The notes: generated from the letters alone by a model not told the origin. Numbered from the stretch's first letter, positions 17,231 through 25,732 are shown. The stretch: 64,000 nt of DNA from AC-32 sp963719275 (GCA_963719275.1 CAVRBT010000010.1:372001-436000); one strand, 5' to 3'. Translations and numbers: made by a program.

Positions 17231-18163
17231 TCAGGCAGAGCCGAGCGTCTCCCGCAGCTTCTCGAGCGAGGCGAGGTCGCCCACCGGGATCGCCTTCACG
17301 CTTCTGTCGATCCTCTTCAGTAAACCGGTGAGGACGTTCCCCGGGCCGACCTCGACGAAGACCTTCACGCCCTGGCGCATCAGCTCGCGGGCCGCCTGCG
17401 TGAACTTCACCGGCGCGGTCAGCTGGTCGACGAGCAGCGAGGCCATCCGCTGCGCGGGCTCGATCTTCGCGGTGACCGTCGACATGAACGGAGCGATCGG
17501 GTCGGCGAACTTCGCCTTCTCGAGCGCGGGACGAAGGTGCTCGGCCGCGGCGCGCACGAGCGGGCTGTGGAAGGCGCCCGACACGCGCAGCTTCACCGTC
17601 CGCCTCGCCCCTTCGCGCTCCGCCTCGGTGCAGCACTCCTCGACCGACGGGCTCTGGCCCGAGATGACGATCTGACCGGGGCAGTTGTAGTTCGCCGGCC
17701 AGACGTTCGCGATGCGCGCACAAAGCCCCTCGACCACCTCGTCGTCAAGGCCGAGGATCGCGGCCATCGAGCCCGGATTCTCCCGCGCTGCCTCGGCCAT
17801 CGCGAGCCCGCGCTGGCGGACGAGCGCGATCGCGTCGTCGGTCGAGAGCGCCTGCGCCGCCGCAAGCGCGGCGAACTCGCCGACCGAGTGGCCGACGACG
17901 ACGTCGGGCTCGAAGCCGTTTGCGCGCAGAGCGGCGAGGACGGCGAGGCTCGTCGCGACGAGGGCCGGCTGTTGCACCTCGGTCCGCACGAGCTCCTCCT
18001 CGGGCGCCTCGAAGCAGAGCCGGACGAGGTCGAGGCCCGAAGCCTCGCTGCCGCGGCGGTACACGTCCATCGCCTCGGGCACGGCGTAGGCGATCTCGCG
18101 GCCCATGCCGGCCTCGAGCGAGCCCTGGCCAGGGAAGCAGAATGCGATCTTCGGCACGCTCAT
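17231..18163 (-). CDS. fabD: Malonyl-CoA:ACP transacylase
   Basis: FabD loads malonyl groups on acyl carrier protein. The 310-residue product has the N-terminal FPGQGS motif and the catalytic serine in GHSVGEFAAL (near residue 92), with the later catalytic histidine in SGAFHSPLV. Its ATG overlaps the fabH stop (TGATG). The fabG reading frame begins about 10 bases after its stop. Length and motif spacing match the family. Confidence 0.95.
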   Translation of the reverse strand: MSVPKIAFCFPGQGSLEAGMGREIAYAVPEAMDVYRRGSEASGLDLVRLCFEAPEEELVRTEVQQPALVATSLAVLAALRANGFEPDVVVGHSVGEFAALAAAQALSTDDAIALVRQRGLAMAEAARENPGSMAAILGLDDEVVEGLCARIANVWPANYNCPGQIVISGQSPSVEECCTEAEREGARRTVKLRVSGAFHSPLVRAAAEHLRPALEKAKFADPIAPFMSTVTAKIEPAQRMASLLVDQLTAPVKFTQAARELMRQGVKVFVEVGPGNVLTGLLKRIDRSVKAIPVGDLASLEKLRETLGSA

Positions 18164-19173
18164 CAGGTTCCTCCGTCAGTCCATTCGATCAGACCCGAGC
18201 CCCAGGTGAGCCCGGCACCCATCCCCGTCATCAACACCAACTTCCCCGCGCGCAGGCGTCCGTCCTCCTTCGCGTCGGCCAGCGCAAGCGGAATCGAGCC
18301 TGACGACGTGTTCCCGTAACGGTCGACGTCGACCACGGTCTTTTCTTGCGGGATGCCGAGTTTCTTCCGCGCGTGCTCGATGATCCGCACGTTCGCCTGG
18401 TGCGGCACGTAGACATCCAAGTCGTCAATGGTCTTTCCGCACTCGGCCAGCACGGCCTCGGCGGAGCTGACCAGCACCCGCGTCGCGAACTTGAAAACCT
18501 CGCGGCCGTTCATCTTCACGAAGTGCAGCCGCTCGGACACGGACTCGGCGCTCGCCGGCGTGCGCGAGCCTCCTCCTGGGAGGTAGAGCTGCGGGCCACC
18601 CGAGCCGTCGGCGCCGAGCTCGAAGCCGAGGAAGCCGCCATCGGCCACGCGTTCGAGCACGACCGCGCCCGCGCCGTCGCCGAACAGCACGGCCGTCGAG
18701 CGGTCGCTCCAGTCCATGAGCTTGGAGAGCACGTCGCCGCCGACGATCAGCACCCGCTGCGCGAGCCCTCCTGCGAGCATCCCGTAGCCCTGCGCGAGCG
18801 CATACATGAAGCCGGTGCAGCCGGCCGAGAGGTCGTAAGCCGCGGCATCGAGCGCGCCGAGGCGATCGGCCAGGATCGCGCCGGTCGACGGAAAGGCCAT
18901 GTCCGGCGTGACCGTCGCAACGATGATCAGGTCGATCTGCTCCGGCTCCAGGCCGGCCTGCTCGATCGCATCGCGGCACGCCGGCAGGCAGAGGTCCGAG
19001 AGCGCCTCCTCGGGCCCGGCGATCCGCCGCTCGCGGATCCCGGTGCGCTCGCGGATCCACTCGTCGGAGGTGTCCATCATGGTCGAGAGGTCGTCGTTCG
19101 TGACCACCCGCTCCGGCACCCGGCAACCGAGCCCGGTGATCGAGATCGCGACGCCGTTCACGCTGCCGATCAC
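18163..19173 (-). CDS. fabH: Beta-ketoacyl-ACP synthase III
   Basis: FabH condenses acyl-CoA with malonyl-ACP to start fatty acid synthesis. The 336-residue product carries the Cys-His-Asn triad: Cys in SAGCTGFMYAL, His in VPHQANVRI and Asn in YGNTSSGSIP. The GTG start overlaps the fabZ stop (GTGA). The gene sits inside the fabZ-fabH-fabD-fabG-fabF series. Confidence 0.96.
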   Translation of the reverse strand: MIGSVNGVAISITGLGCRVPERVVTNDDLSTMMDTSDEWIRERTGIRERRIAGPEEALSDLCLPACRDAIEQAGLEPEQIDLIIVATVTPDMAFPSTGAILADRLGALDAAAYDLSAGCTGFMYALAQGYGMLAGGLAQRVLIVGGDVLSKLMDWSDRSTAVLFGDGAGAVVLERVADGGFLGFELGADGSGGPQLYLPGGGSRTPASAESVSERLHFVKMNGREVFKFATRVLVSSAEAVLAECGKTIDDLDVYVPHQANVRIIEHARKKLGIPQEKTVVDVDRYGNTSSGSIPLALADAKEDGRLRAGKLVLMTGMGAGLTWGSGLIEWTDGGT

Positions 19174-19628
19174 GACCGCTCCTGTTCAACCGCGAACGTA
19201 AGCGTCCCGCGCGCCGCCAGCTGCCCGTCCACCTTCGCGGTTGCCTTGCCCTTGCCGACCGGCCCACGCACCGCCTCGAGCGTGCACTCGAAGACGAGCT
19301 CGTCGCCCGGCTCGACGATCCGCTTGAAGCGCACGTCGTCGATTCCGGCGAAGAGCGCGAGCCGGCCACGGTTCTCCTCCTGGGAGAGCACGGCAACCGC
19401 ACCCGTCTGTGCCATCGCCTCGACGATCAGCACGCCGGGCATCACCGGCCGACCCGGAAAGTGGCCCGCGAGGTACCACTCGTCCGGCCGAACGGTCTTG
19501 CGCGCGACCACACGCTCCCCGGGCTCGAGCTCGAGCACCTCGTCGATCAGCAGGAACGGCTCGCGGTGAGGCAGGATCGCCTCGATCTCCTCGCGCCCAA
19601 GCGGCGGTGTAGGCGGACGAACGGGCAA
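19170..19628 (-). CDS. fabZ: 3-hydroxyacyl-ACP dehydratase
   Basis: FabZ dehydrates 3-hydroxyacyl-ACP. The 152-residue product has the ILPHREPFLLID start of the hotdog domain and the active-site helix HFPGRPVMPGVLIVEAMAQ. The TTG at 19628 is chosen because it lies just before the conserved domain, downstream of the sigma-factor stop, with a GAGGA sequence nine bases upstream. Longer readings overlap the sigma gene. The start codon lies in the loop of a small hairpin, which may limit translation. Confidence 0.9.
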   Translation of the reverse strand: MPVRPPTPPLGREEIEAILPHREPFLLIDEVLELEPGERVVARKTVRPDEWYLAGHFPGRPVMPGVLIVEAMAQTGAVAVLSQEENRGRLALFAGIDDVRFKRIVEPGDELVFECTLEAVRGPVGKGKATAKVDGQLAARGTLTFAVEQERS

Positions 19629-19657
19629 AGCCCGCTCGTCCTCTAGGAGACGAAGCG
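19622..19657 (-). promoter_or_regulatory. Paired hairpins over the fabZ ribosome-binding site and start
   Basis: Between the sigma-factor stop and fabZ, the transcript can fold into two adjacent hairpins. One (19622-19634) pairs CGGGC with GCCCG around a TTT loop containing most of the TTG start. The other (19633-19657) pairs CGCTCGTC with its complement across a one-base bulge and covers the GAGGA site. The two share an edge, so they may compete. Function is inferred only from position. Confidence 0.35.
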
Positions 19658-19666
19658 AGCGTCGTC

Positions 19667-20281
19667 TCACGCGGCGTGCTCGTCCGTGAGCCGTGCGCGC
19701 AGGCCGGCGCGAGCGCGGTGCGCGTAGCACTTTGCGGTCCCGACCGGCATCCCCGAGTGCTCCGAGATCTCGGCGAACGAGAAGCCGAGCGCGTCCTTCA
19801 GCACGACCACGCTCGCCTGCTCTCGCGACAGCGTCCCGAGCTCCGCGGCCAGCTCGCGGCGGAGCTCCGAAAGGGCCGCTTCACGCGCCGGGTCGGCATC
19901 GCTTGCGACGCGCTCGTCCTCGGGCAGCGGCTCGCAGCGGCGGATGCGCTGGCGGTCGGCGACGTCGTGGCAGGTGTTGACGACCAGCCGGTGGAGCCAC
20001 GTCCCGAACTGCGAGTCGCCGCGGAACTGCCGCAGCCGCACGCACAGCTTGGCCAGGGCCTCCTGTGCCGCGTCGCGGGCGTCCTCGGGGTCGGCGAGTA
20101 GGTGCCCAGCAAGCCGCTCGACCCGCGGGGCATGCCGTTCGCACAGCGCGGCGAGCGCCTGAGCGTCGCCGTCCTTCGCTCGCTTGACGAGGATGGGATC
20201 ACTGAGCCTCTCGTAGACGAGCGGCCGTTGCGGCCGCGGGTCTTGCCGAATCTGACGGTGCTTGCGGAGAGGAGGTTGCAC
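19667..20281 (-). CDS. Sigma-70 family RNA polymerase sigma factor (ECF type)
   Basis: This 204-residue protein has region 2 (DARDAAQEALAKLCVRLRQFR, GTWLHRLVVNTCHDV) and region 4 (LSREQASVVVLKDALGFSFAEIS, PVGTAKCYAHRARAGLR). It directs RNA polymerase to a specific promoter set. No anti-sigma factor gene is adjacent. It is the first gene of the run sigma-fabZ-fabH-fabD-fabG-fabF, an unusual place for an ECF sigma factor. A TACACT element nine bases before the GTG suggests a nearly leaderless transcript. Confidence 0.88.
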   Translation of the reverse strand: MQPPLRKHRQIRQDPRPQRPLVYERLSDPILVKRAKDGDAQALAALCERHAPRVERLAGHLLADPEDARDAAQEALAKLCVRLRQFRGDSQFGTWLHRLVVNTCHDVADRQRIRRCEPLPEDERVASDADPAREAALSELRRELAAELGTLSREQASVVVLKDALGFSFAEISEHSGMPVGTAKCYAHRARAGLRARLTDEHAA

Positions 20282-20290
20282 GGCGGCCGT

Positions 20291-20296
20291 AGTGTA
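20291..20296 (-). promoter_or_regulatory. Candidate -10 element for the sigma factor/fab operon
   Basis: TACACT on the minus strand ends nine bases before the GTG of the sigma gene, placing the transcript start almost at the start codon. It lies in the 72-bp gap after the amidase gene. No clear -35 hexamer is seen, as would be expected if another sigma factor is used. Confidence 0.3.
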
Positions 20297-20353
20297 TTTC
20301 CCGGTGGACGGGTCACTGGCGTCGGAGGCGGTGCTGCCGCTACGACGAACGGC

Positions 20354-22390
20354 TCAACGCCGCGCGCTGACCGTGCGGCTGCGGTTCCCCGCGAGGTCGA
20401 GCGCGTAGGCCGTGGCGCCGCGAACGGTGCCGCGGTGGCCGATCCGCAGCAGGCCCGCCCGCTTCACCGCCAGCTTGCGCCAGCGGCCGTTGATCGCGAT
20501 CACGAGCGCGCCGGGCTCCGAGACCCGGAGGGTGATCGGCGCAAGCGAAAGCAACCGCAGGGTCGGCGGCGCGCGGTCGACACGCACGAGGACGCGCTGT
20601 GTCACCTCGAGCAGCGTGTCCGCAGAGGTGACCGCAACGACGTAGCGGCCGTCGGCGAGCCCGCCCCCGTTCCACGGCAGCCGCTGCGGGCCGGCAGGAA
20701 GATCCTGCTCCAGCAGCGTTGCGACGACCTTCGAGCGGCGCAACACCCGCACCACCACGTGCGCCGGGTTCAGCAGCTGGAAGGTGATCGCCGTCTCGTC
20801 GAGACGGCCGTCTCCGTTCGGCGAGAAGGCGGGGACACTCGCCGCGGTGGCGCCGAGCGTGCGGTCGATCCAGAAACGCGTCGAGGCCTGCACCTGCTTC
20901 GAACCGGCGGTCGCTACGACGACCAGCCGGTACCAGCCGTCGTTCAGCGCCTCCGGGTTCCAGCTCAGCTGCTGCTTGCCGGCTTTGCGCGTTCCGTCGA
21001 ACAGCGTCGCGACGGTGTTGCCGAGCACGTCCTGCACGGTCGCCGTCACTCTCGCGCCGGCCGAGAGCCGGTACTCGATCTTCGCGGCGTCGCCGCGGGC
21101 GTCGCCGTTCGGCGTGACCACCGAGGGGACGACACGGAGCTTCTGCAGCGATAACGGCGCCAGCGCATTCCCGATCGCGCCGGTGGCAGGGCGCGTCTGC
21201 GCCGCCGCGATCGCCCAGGTGTAGCGGGCCGTCGGCGCGGTGCTCGAGTTCCAGGTCCAATCCACCCGCGTTCCGGTCCCGGTACCGCTCGCAACGGCGG
21301 TCCCGGCGTCATCCCGCACCGTCACCGTCCAGGTCGCCGACGCGGAGAGCCGCGCCGTGAAGCGGACCGGGCCGCCAAGCGTGCCGGTCACCGCCGGCGC
21401 GTAGAGCTTCGGCAGGCCCGTCTTCGCAACCGCGGCGCGGATGGACGGCAGCAGCGCATACAGGCGCGCGCCCGGGCAGCTCGTCGGGTAGACGTCGCGG
21501 TGGCCGGAGATCGCGTTCAGCGTCACCGCGCGTCCGGCGGGGTAGCGCGAGTTACCGGCCGAGACGCGGACGACCTTCGAGAGCGGGTCGACATGCGCGA
21601 GGTCGAGCCGCCAGGCGATCAGCGATACCAGCGCGGCGCGCGCGGCCGGCGTAATCGAGGTCGACCCGTAGTCGCCGATCACCGAGATTCCGACCGAGCC
21701 GGTGTTGAAGCCCAGCGCGTGTGCGCCGACGACCGGCTTCGTCATGCCGCCGTACCGACCTTCGAAGATCTGGCCGTACTTGTCGACGAGGAAGTTGTAG
21801 CCGATGTCATTCCAGCCGTTGCCCTTCACGTGGTAGAGCTCGATCCCGCGGACGATCGAGGCAGACTGCGACTTCGTGTACGAGTTCGAGCCGGCCGTGT
21901 GGTGGACGATCGCGAGGTGGACTCCATCGGCGTAGTAGGGCGCGCCGCGGCGGATCGCCTCGTCGGCGTGCCAGCCCGCGCGCGTGATGATCGGCGGCTC
22001 GCCCGCGATGTCGGCCCGCTTCAACGGCCCCCCGATCCGGGGCGAGCGCACGAAGAACGCGCGGACACGCGTGACTCGGCCGACCACGCGGTACCGAAAG
22101 GCGGTCGATGCGCCAACCCAGACGGACTCGCCGATTCGCCAGCCACGGTGCGGTGGGTTGTCCTCGTCGGAGGATTCCCGCCACCCGCTCCAGCGGCCGG
22201 CGAGGTCGCGGGTCCGGAAACGGACACTCCCGGGCCCGCGCCAGTGGATACCCACGAGCTGGAACAGCCCGGGCGAGAGCACGCGCGGCGGAGCCTGCGG
22301 CTGGAGGTCCCGCTGCTGCACGAGCCCGGACGCGAGCGAGGAGCCGGGGAACGCGAGCGCGAGGGCGGCTGCGACGAGGAGCTTTCGCAC
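20354..22390 (-). CDS. Secreted N-acetylmuramoyl-L-alanine amidase with Ig-like C-terminal repeats
   Basis: The 678-residue product has a signal peptide (about 1-20), a PGRP/amidase_2 domain (about 135-320) and a long C-terminal region with FlgD-like Ig repeats. Zinc ligands are visible as HH at 163-164, H297 in SGHRDVYP and C305. It would cleave the bond between muramic acid and the stem peptide outside the cell. The repeats carry TPNGDARGD and SPNGDGRLDE motifs, common in surface or secreted proteins. The start is an ATG facing nfeD divergently across 83 bp. Confidence 0.88.
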   Translation of the reverse strand: MRKLLVAAALALAFPGSSLASGLVQQRDLQPQAPPRVLSPGLFQLVGIHWRGPGSVRFRTRDLAGRWSGWRESSDEDNPPHRGWRIGESVWVGASTAFRYRVVGRVTRVRAFFVRSPRIGGPLKRADIAGEPPIITRAGWHADEAIRRGAPYYADGVHLAIVHHTAGSNSYTKSQSASIVRGIELYHVKGNGWNDIGYNFLVDKYGQIFEGRYGGMTKPVVGAHALGFNTGSVGISVIGDYGSTSITPAARAALVSLIAWRLDLAHVDPLSKVVRVSAGNSRYPAGRAVTLNAISGHRDVYPTSCPGARLYALLPSIRAAVAKTGLPKLYAPAVTGTLGGPVRFTARLSASATWTVTVRDDAGTAVASGTGTGTRVDWTWNSSTAPTARYTWAIAAAQTRPATGAIGNALAPLSLQKLRVVPSVVTPNGDARGDAAKIEYRLSAGARVTATVQDVLGNTVATLFDGTRKAGKQQLSWNPEALNDGWYRLVVVATAGSKQVQASTRFWIDRTLGATAASVPAFSPNGDGRLDETAITFQLLNPAHVVVRVLRRSKVVATLLEQDLPAGPQRLPWNGGGLADGRYVVAVTSADTLLEVTQRVLVRVDRAPPTLRLLSLAPITLRVSEPGALVIAINGRWRKLAVKRAGLLRIGHRGTVRGATAYALDLAGNRSRTVSARR

Positions 22391-22457
22391 TGGACGACCC
22401 GGGTTCGAGGGTGGCAGACGACTTCCTCGGCCGCAAGGGAAAACCGCTGCTCGTCGG

Positions 22458-22463
22458 TAGAAT
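22458..22463 (+). promoter_or_regulatory. Candidate -10 element for nfeD
   Basis: TAGAAT ends 10 bases before the GTG of the nfeD-like gene, so the transcript would begin close to or at the start codon. The hexamer fits the TAnaaT pattern well. No good -35 box is evident. Confidence 0.4.
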
Positions 22464-22473
22464 CTTTACAACC

Positions 22474-23772
22474 GTGAAGCGGCCGTTCCTCCGGGCACTC
22501 CTGGCCTCGCTGGCCGCGGCCCTGGCCGTTCCGGCGCTCGCCTCGGCCTCAGCCGCCCAGCCGCGCGTCCTGGCGATCCACTTCGAGCTCGAGGTGAACC
22601 CGGTGACGTCGAGCTACCTCGACCACGAGCTCGACCGCGCGCAGAAGGACGGCTACGACGCGGCGGTGATCGTGATCGACACCCCGGGCGGCCTGTCCGA
22701 GTCGATGCGCACGATCGTCAAGACGGAGATCGCCTCGAAGATCCCGGTGATCGCGTACGTCTCGCCGAACGGAGCCCGCGCCGCCTCTGCCGGCGTCTGG
22801 ATCACGGAGGCGGCCGACGTCGCCGCGATGGCGCCCGCGACGAACATCGGCTCCTCGACCCCGATCGACTCCAGCGGCCAGAACCTCGGTTCCGACCTGC
22901 GTCGGAAGGTGATCAACGACGCGGTCGCCTCGCTCGAGAGCCTTATGCGCTTCCACCACCGCAACGAGGCCTGGGCGGCCAAGGCCGTGCGAAACGCCTC
23001 CAACCTCGACGCGACCGAGGCGAAAAACATGAACGTCGTCGACGTGCTTGCCCCGACGCTGCCAGCGCTGCTGGACAAGATCGACGGCCGGAAGACCGCC
23101 GGCAAGAACTTCACCCTGCACACCGCCAACGCCGAGATCGTGAACGTCGAGCCCGGCTTCTTTACCCGGCTGCTGAACGCGCTTATCGACCCGAACATCA
23201 TCCCGCTCCTCTTCCTCGCCGGGATCGCCGGGATCGGCTTCGAGGTCCTGCACCCCGGCGTGGTGCTACCCGGCGCGCTCGGCGCGGTCGCGCTGCTGAC
23301 GGCGCTGTTCGGCTTCGCGGTGCTGCCGATCAGCTGGGCGGGGCTCGCTTTGCTGATCCTGGGCGCGGCGCTGCTCGTGATCGACGCCCACGTCGTCAGC
23401 CACGGCGCGCTCACCATCTCCGGCCTGACGAGCATCGTCGTCGGCTCGCTGCTGCTCTTCCACAACGCGCCCGCGCCCTACAACGACGTCAACGTGCCGG
23501 TGCTGGTCGCCTTCGCGGTGGGACTCGGCCTGATCTGGGTGTTCGCCCTGTCGAAGGCGGTGCAGGTCCGGCGCCGGCCGGTCACCGTCGGACCCCACAC
23601 GATGGTCGGCGAGGTCGGCGAGGCGCGCCGTGACGACATGGTCTTCGTGCAAGGCGAGCTCTGGCGCGCGAAGCCAATCTCAAACGGGCCGCTCCGGCCC
23701 GGGCAGCGCGTGCGTGTGGCCGGCGTCGACCCGGGCCTGGTGCTGGAGGTCGAACCTCTGCCTAACGAGTAG
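22474..23772 (+). CDS. NfeD-like membrane-bound serine protease (ClpP class)
   Basis: The 432-residue product has a signal/TM segment (about 5-27), a ClpP-like protease domain with DTPGGLSESM and the likely nucleophile S105 in AASAGVW, four to five TM helices in the middle (about 235-350) and a C-terminal NfeD OB-fold domain. Proteins of this class cleave stomatins in archaea, and a slipin gene follows 15 bp later. The GTG was chosen because it begins the signal peptide and lies just past a -10-like element; the upstream reading overlaps the amidase gene. Confidence 0.9.
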   Translation: MKRPFLRALLASLAAALAVPALASASAAQPRVLAIHFELEVNPVTSSYLDHELDRAQKDGYDAAVIVIDTPGGLSESMRTIVKTEIASKIPVIAYVSPNGARAASAGVWITEAADVAAMAPATNIGSSTPIDSSGQNLGSDLRRKVINDAVASLESLMRFHHRNEAWAAKAVRNASNLDATEAKNMNVVDVLAPTLPALLDKIDGRKTAGKNFTLHTANAEIVNVEPGFFTRLLNALIDPNIIPLLFLAGIAGIGFEVLHPGVVLPGALGAVALLTALFGFAVLPISWAGLALLILGAALLVIDAHVVSHGALTISGLTSIVVGSLLLFHNAPAPYNDVNVPVLVAFAVGLGLIWVFALSKAVQVRRRPVTVGPHTMVGEVGEARRDDMVFVQGELWRAKPISNGPLRPGQRVRVAGVDPGLVLEVEPLPNE

Positions 23773-23787
23773 GATCGTGATCGCGCC

Positions 23788-24555
23788 ATGGCTGCTGCAC
23801 TGATCGTCGTCGTCGTCCTGCTGTTCCTCGTCGTGCTGTTCCTGGTCTCGGCGATCAAGGTGGCGCGCGAGTACGAGCGTGGGATCATCTTCCGGCTCGG
23901 CCGGCTGTTGCCGGAGCCGAAGGGCCCGGGCCTCTTCCTACTGATTCCCGTCGTCGACCGGATGGTGAAGGTCGACCTGCGGACGATCACGCTGAACATC
24001 CCGCCGCAGGAGGTCATCACCAAGGACAACGTCCCCGTGCGTGTGAACGCCGTCGCCTACTTCCGGATCGTCGAGCCGAAGAACGCGATCGTCCAGGTCG
24101 AGAACTTCATGGTCGCGACCTCGCAGATCGCGCAGACGACGCTGCGGTCGGTGCTCGGCCAGCACCTGCTCGACGAGCTGCTCTCCGAGCGCGACAAGAT
24201 CAACTCGATCCTGCAGGAGATCATCGACGAGGCGACCTCGCCCTGGGGGATCAAGGTCTCGATCGTCGAGGTCAAGGACGTCGAGATCCCGTCGGGGATG
24301 CAGCGCGCGATGGCGCGGCAGGCAGAGGCCGAGCGCGAGCGGCGCGCCAAGGTAATCGCAGCCGAGGGCGAGTTCCAGGCCTCCGAGCGCCTCAAGGACG
24401 CGGCACTCGTGATCGAGAAGCACCCGATCGCACTCCAGCTCCGCTACCTCCAGACGCTGCTCGAGCTCGGCTCGTCGGCCTCGACGACGATCGTCTTCCC
24501 GGCGCCGCTCGACCTGATCAAGCCGTTCCTCGACAAGACGGGCAGCTCCGGCTGA
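23788..24555 (+). CDS. Slipin/stomatin-like SPFH-domain membrane protein
   Basis: The 255-residue product has one N-terminal TM segment (about 4-24), then the band 7/SPFH domain beginning EYERGIIFRLGRL, with the helical DEATSPWGIKVSIVEVKDVEIP segment and a coiled coil (AMARQAEAERERRAKVIAAEGE). Such proteins form membrane rings or scaffolds and pair with NfeD proteases. It follows nfeD by 15 bp. Its TGA stop is embedded in CTGA, the inferred CTG start of galT. Confidence 0.93.
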   Translation: MAAALIVVVVLLFLVVLFLVSAIKVAREYERGIIFRLGRLLPEPKGPGLFLLIPVVDRMVKVDLRTITLNIPPQEVITKDNVPVRVNAVAYFRIVEPKNAIVQVENFMVATSQIAQTTLRSVLGQHLLDELLSERDKINSILQEIIDEATSPWGIKVSIVEVKDVEIPSGMQRAMARQAEAERERRAKVIAAEGEFQASERLKDAALVIEKHPIALQLRYLQTLLELGSSASTTIVFPAPLDLIKPFLDKTGSSG

Positions 24556-25427
24556 GCGCCGACCTGCGAGTCGACCCGCTCTCGGGCCGACTCGTCGCGA
24601 TAGCTCCCGGCCGCTCCGGCCGCCCGGGCGCGGGACAGCCGAAGCTCGAGCCGCCGACCCAGGAGGAGCTCGACTCCTGCCCGTTCTGCGAGGGGCGCGA
24701 GGACCGCACACCGCCCGAGGTGCTCGCGCTGCCCACCGAGGGCCGCGAGCCGGACACGCCGGGCTGGTCGGTGCGCGTAGTGCCGAACAAATACCCGGCG
24801 TTCCAGCGGCAGGAAGTCGTCGTCCACTCGCCGCAACACAGGCGCTCGATCGCCGAGCTCGGCGCGAAGCAGCTCGACGTCGTCGCCGAGGCGTGGCGGC
24901 TGCGGGCCGCCGTCGCAGCAAACCAGGGCAAGACGATCTTCGCCTGCGTGAACGAAGGCCGAGCGGCGGGCGCGAGCCTGCTCCACTCGCACTCGCAGCT
25001 GGTCTGGCTGGACGCCGAGCCGCCGGTGCCGAAGGCCGAGCGCGGCGAGACCTGCCGACTCTGCGAGTACCTCGAGCTCGAGCGCGCCGAACGAACCCGC
25101 GTCGTCGAGGAGCGCGACGGCCTCGTGCTGCTCTGCCCGTACGCGAGCCGCTCGGCCTACGAATGCTTGCTCGCGCCCGTCGAGCACGAGGAGCACGCGT
25201 TCCCGAGCCCGCTGCTCGGCCCGGCACTGGAGCTCGCCGCCGAGGCGCTACGCCGCCTTGCCGCGACCGAGGGCCCGCGGCCGATGAATCTCTGGCTGCA
25301 CGAGGCCGGCCACTGGCACCTCGAGCTACTGCCTCGTCTGAGCGTGATCGCGTCTCTCGAGCTCGGCGCGGGGCACTACATCAACACCCTCGCGCCGGAG
25401 CAGGCGGCCGAGACGCTGCGCGGCTAG
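24552..25427 (+). CDS. galT: Galactose-1-phosphate uridylyltransferase family, apparent CTG start
   Basis: The product matches HIT-superfamily GalT proteins: N-terminal DPLSGRLVAIAPGR, zinc pair CPFC near residue 41, and the catalytic HSHSQ near residue 149. The conserved N-terminus reads back to a CTG at 24552 that overlaps the slipin stop as CTGA. In this frame no ATG, GTG or TTG occurs for at least 60 codons upstream. The first canonical start (GTG 24720) would remove the zinc pair. From the CTG the length is 291 residues. Its stop shares CTAG with the convergent MerR-like gene. Confidence 0.85.
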   Translation: MSADLRVDPLSGRLVAIAPGRSGRPGAGQPKLEPPTQEELDSCPFCEGREDRTPPEVLALPTEGREPDTPGWSVRVVPNKYPAFQRQEVVVHSPQHRRSIAELGAKQLDVVAEAWRLRAAVAANQGKTIFACVNEGRAAGASLLHSHSQLVWLDAEPPVPKAERGETCRLCEYLELERAERTRVVEERDGLVLLCPYASRSAYECLLAPVEHEEHAFPSPLLGPALELAAEALRRLAATEGPRPMNLWLHEAGHWHLELLPRLSVIASLELGAGHYINTLAPEQAAETLRG

Positions 25428-25732
25428 TGCGCGGGGGCGACGCGGGGGTTCGTCTCGCGGAAGCGGCGAGCGGCCTCGATCGCAGCGCCCAGGTTCAGGC
25501 CCTTGTCCTTGGCCTGCTTGATCAGCATCACGGTCTCGAGCGCGTCGATGTCGTAGATGCGCTGCTTCTTTCCCTTGGTGGGAATATGGGCCTTGTTCGT
25601 CCAGTAGTCGAGCTGCATCTTCGAGATCCCCGCGATCTGGCAAACCTGCCCGAGGTAGAGCTCGATCTTGTCGAGGTGCTCGGCCAGGTCGATCGGCTCG
25701 AGGAAATCCGCTGCCCTGTCGTACGCCATCAT
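25424..25732 (-). CDS. MerR-family-like transcriptional regulator
   Basis: This 102-residue protein has a MerR-type winged helix: LYLGQVCQIAGISKMQLDYWTNKAHIP, then GKKQRIYDIDALETVMLIKQAKDKGLNLGAAIEAAR. It lacks a long C-terminal effector domain, so the signal it senses is not apparent. The ATG at 25732 has GGGAGG five bases upstream; a second ATG follows at once. A perfect dyad lies about 50 bp upstream over the probable -35 region and may be its own operator. It overlaps galT tail to tail by 4 bp. Confidence 0.8.
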   Translation of the reverse strand: MMAYDRAADFLEPIDLAEHLDKIELYLGQVCQIAGISKMQLDYWTNKAHIPTKGKKQRIYDIDALETVMLIKQAKDKGLNLGAAIEAARRFRETNPRVAPAH

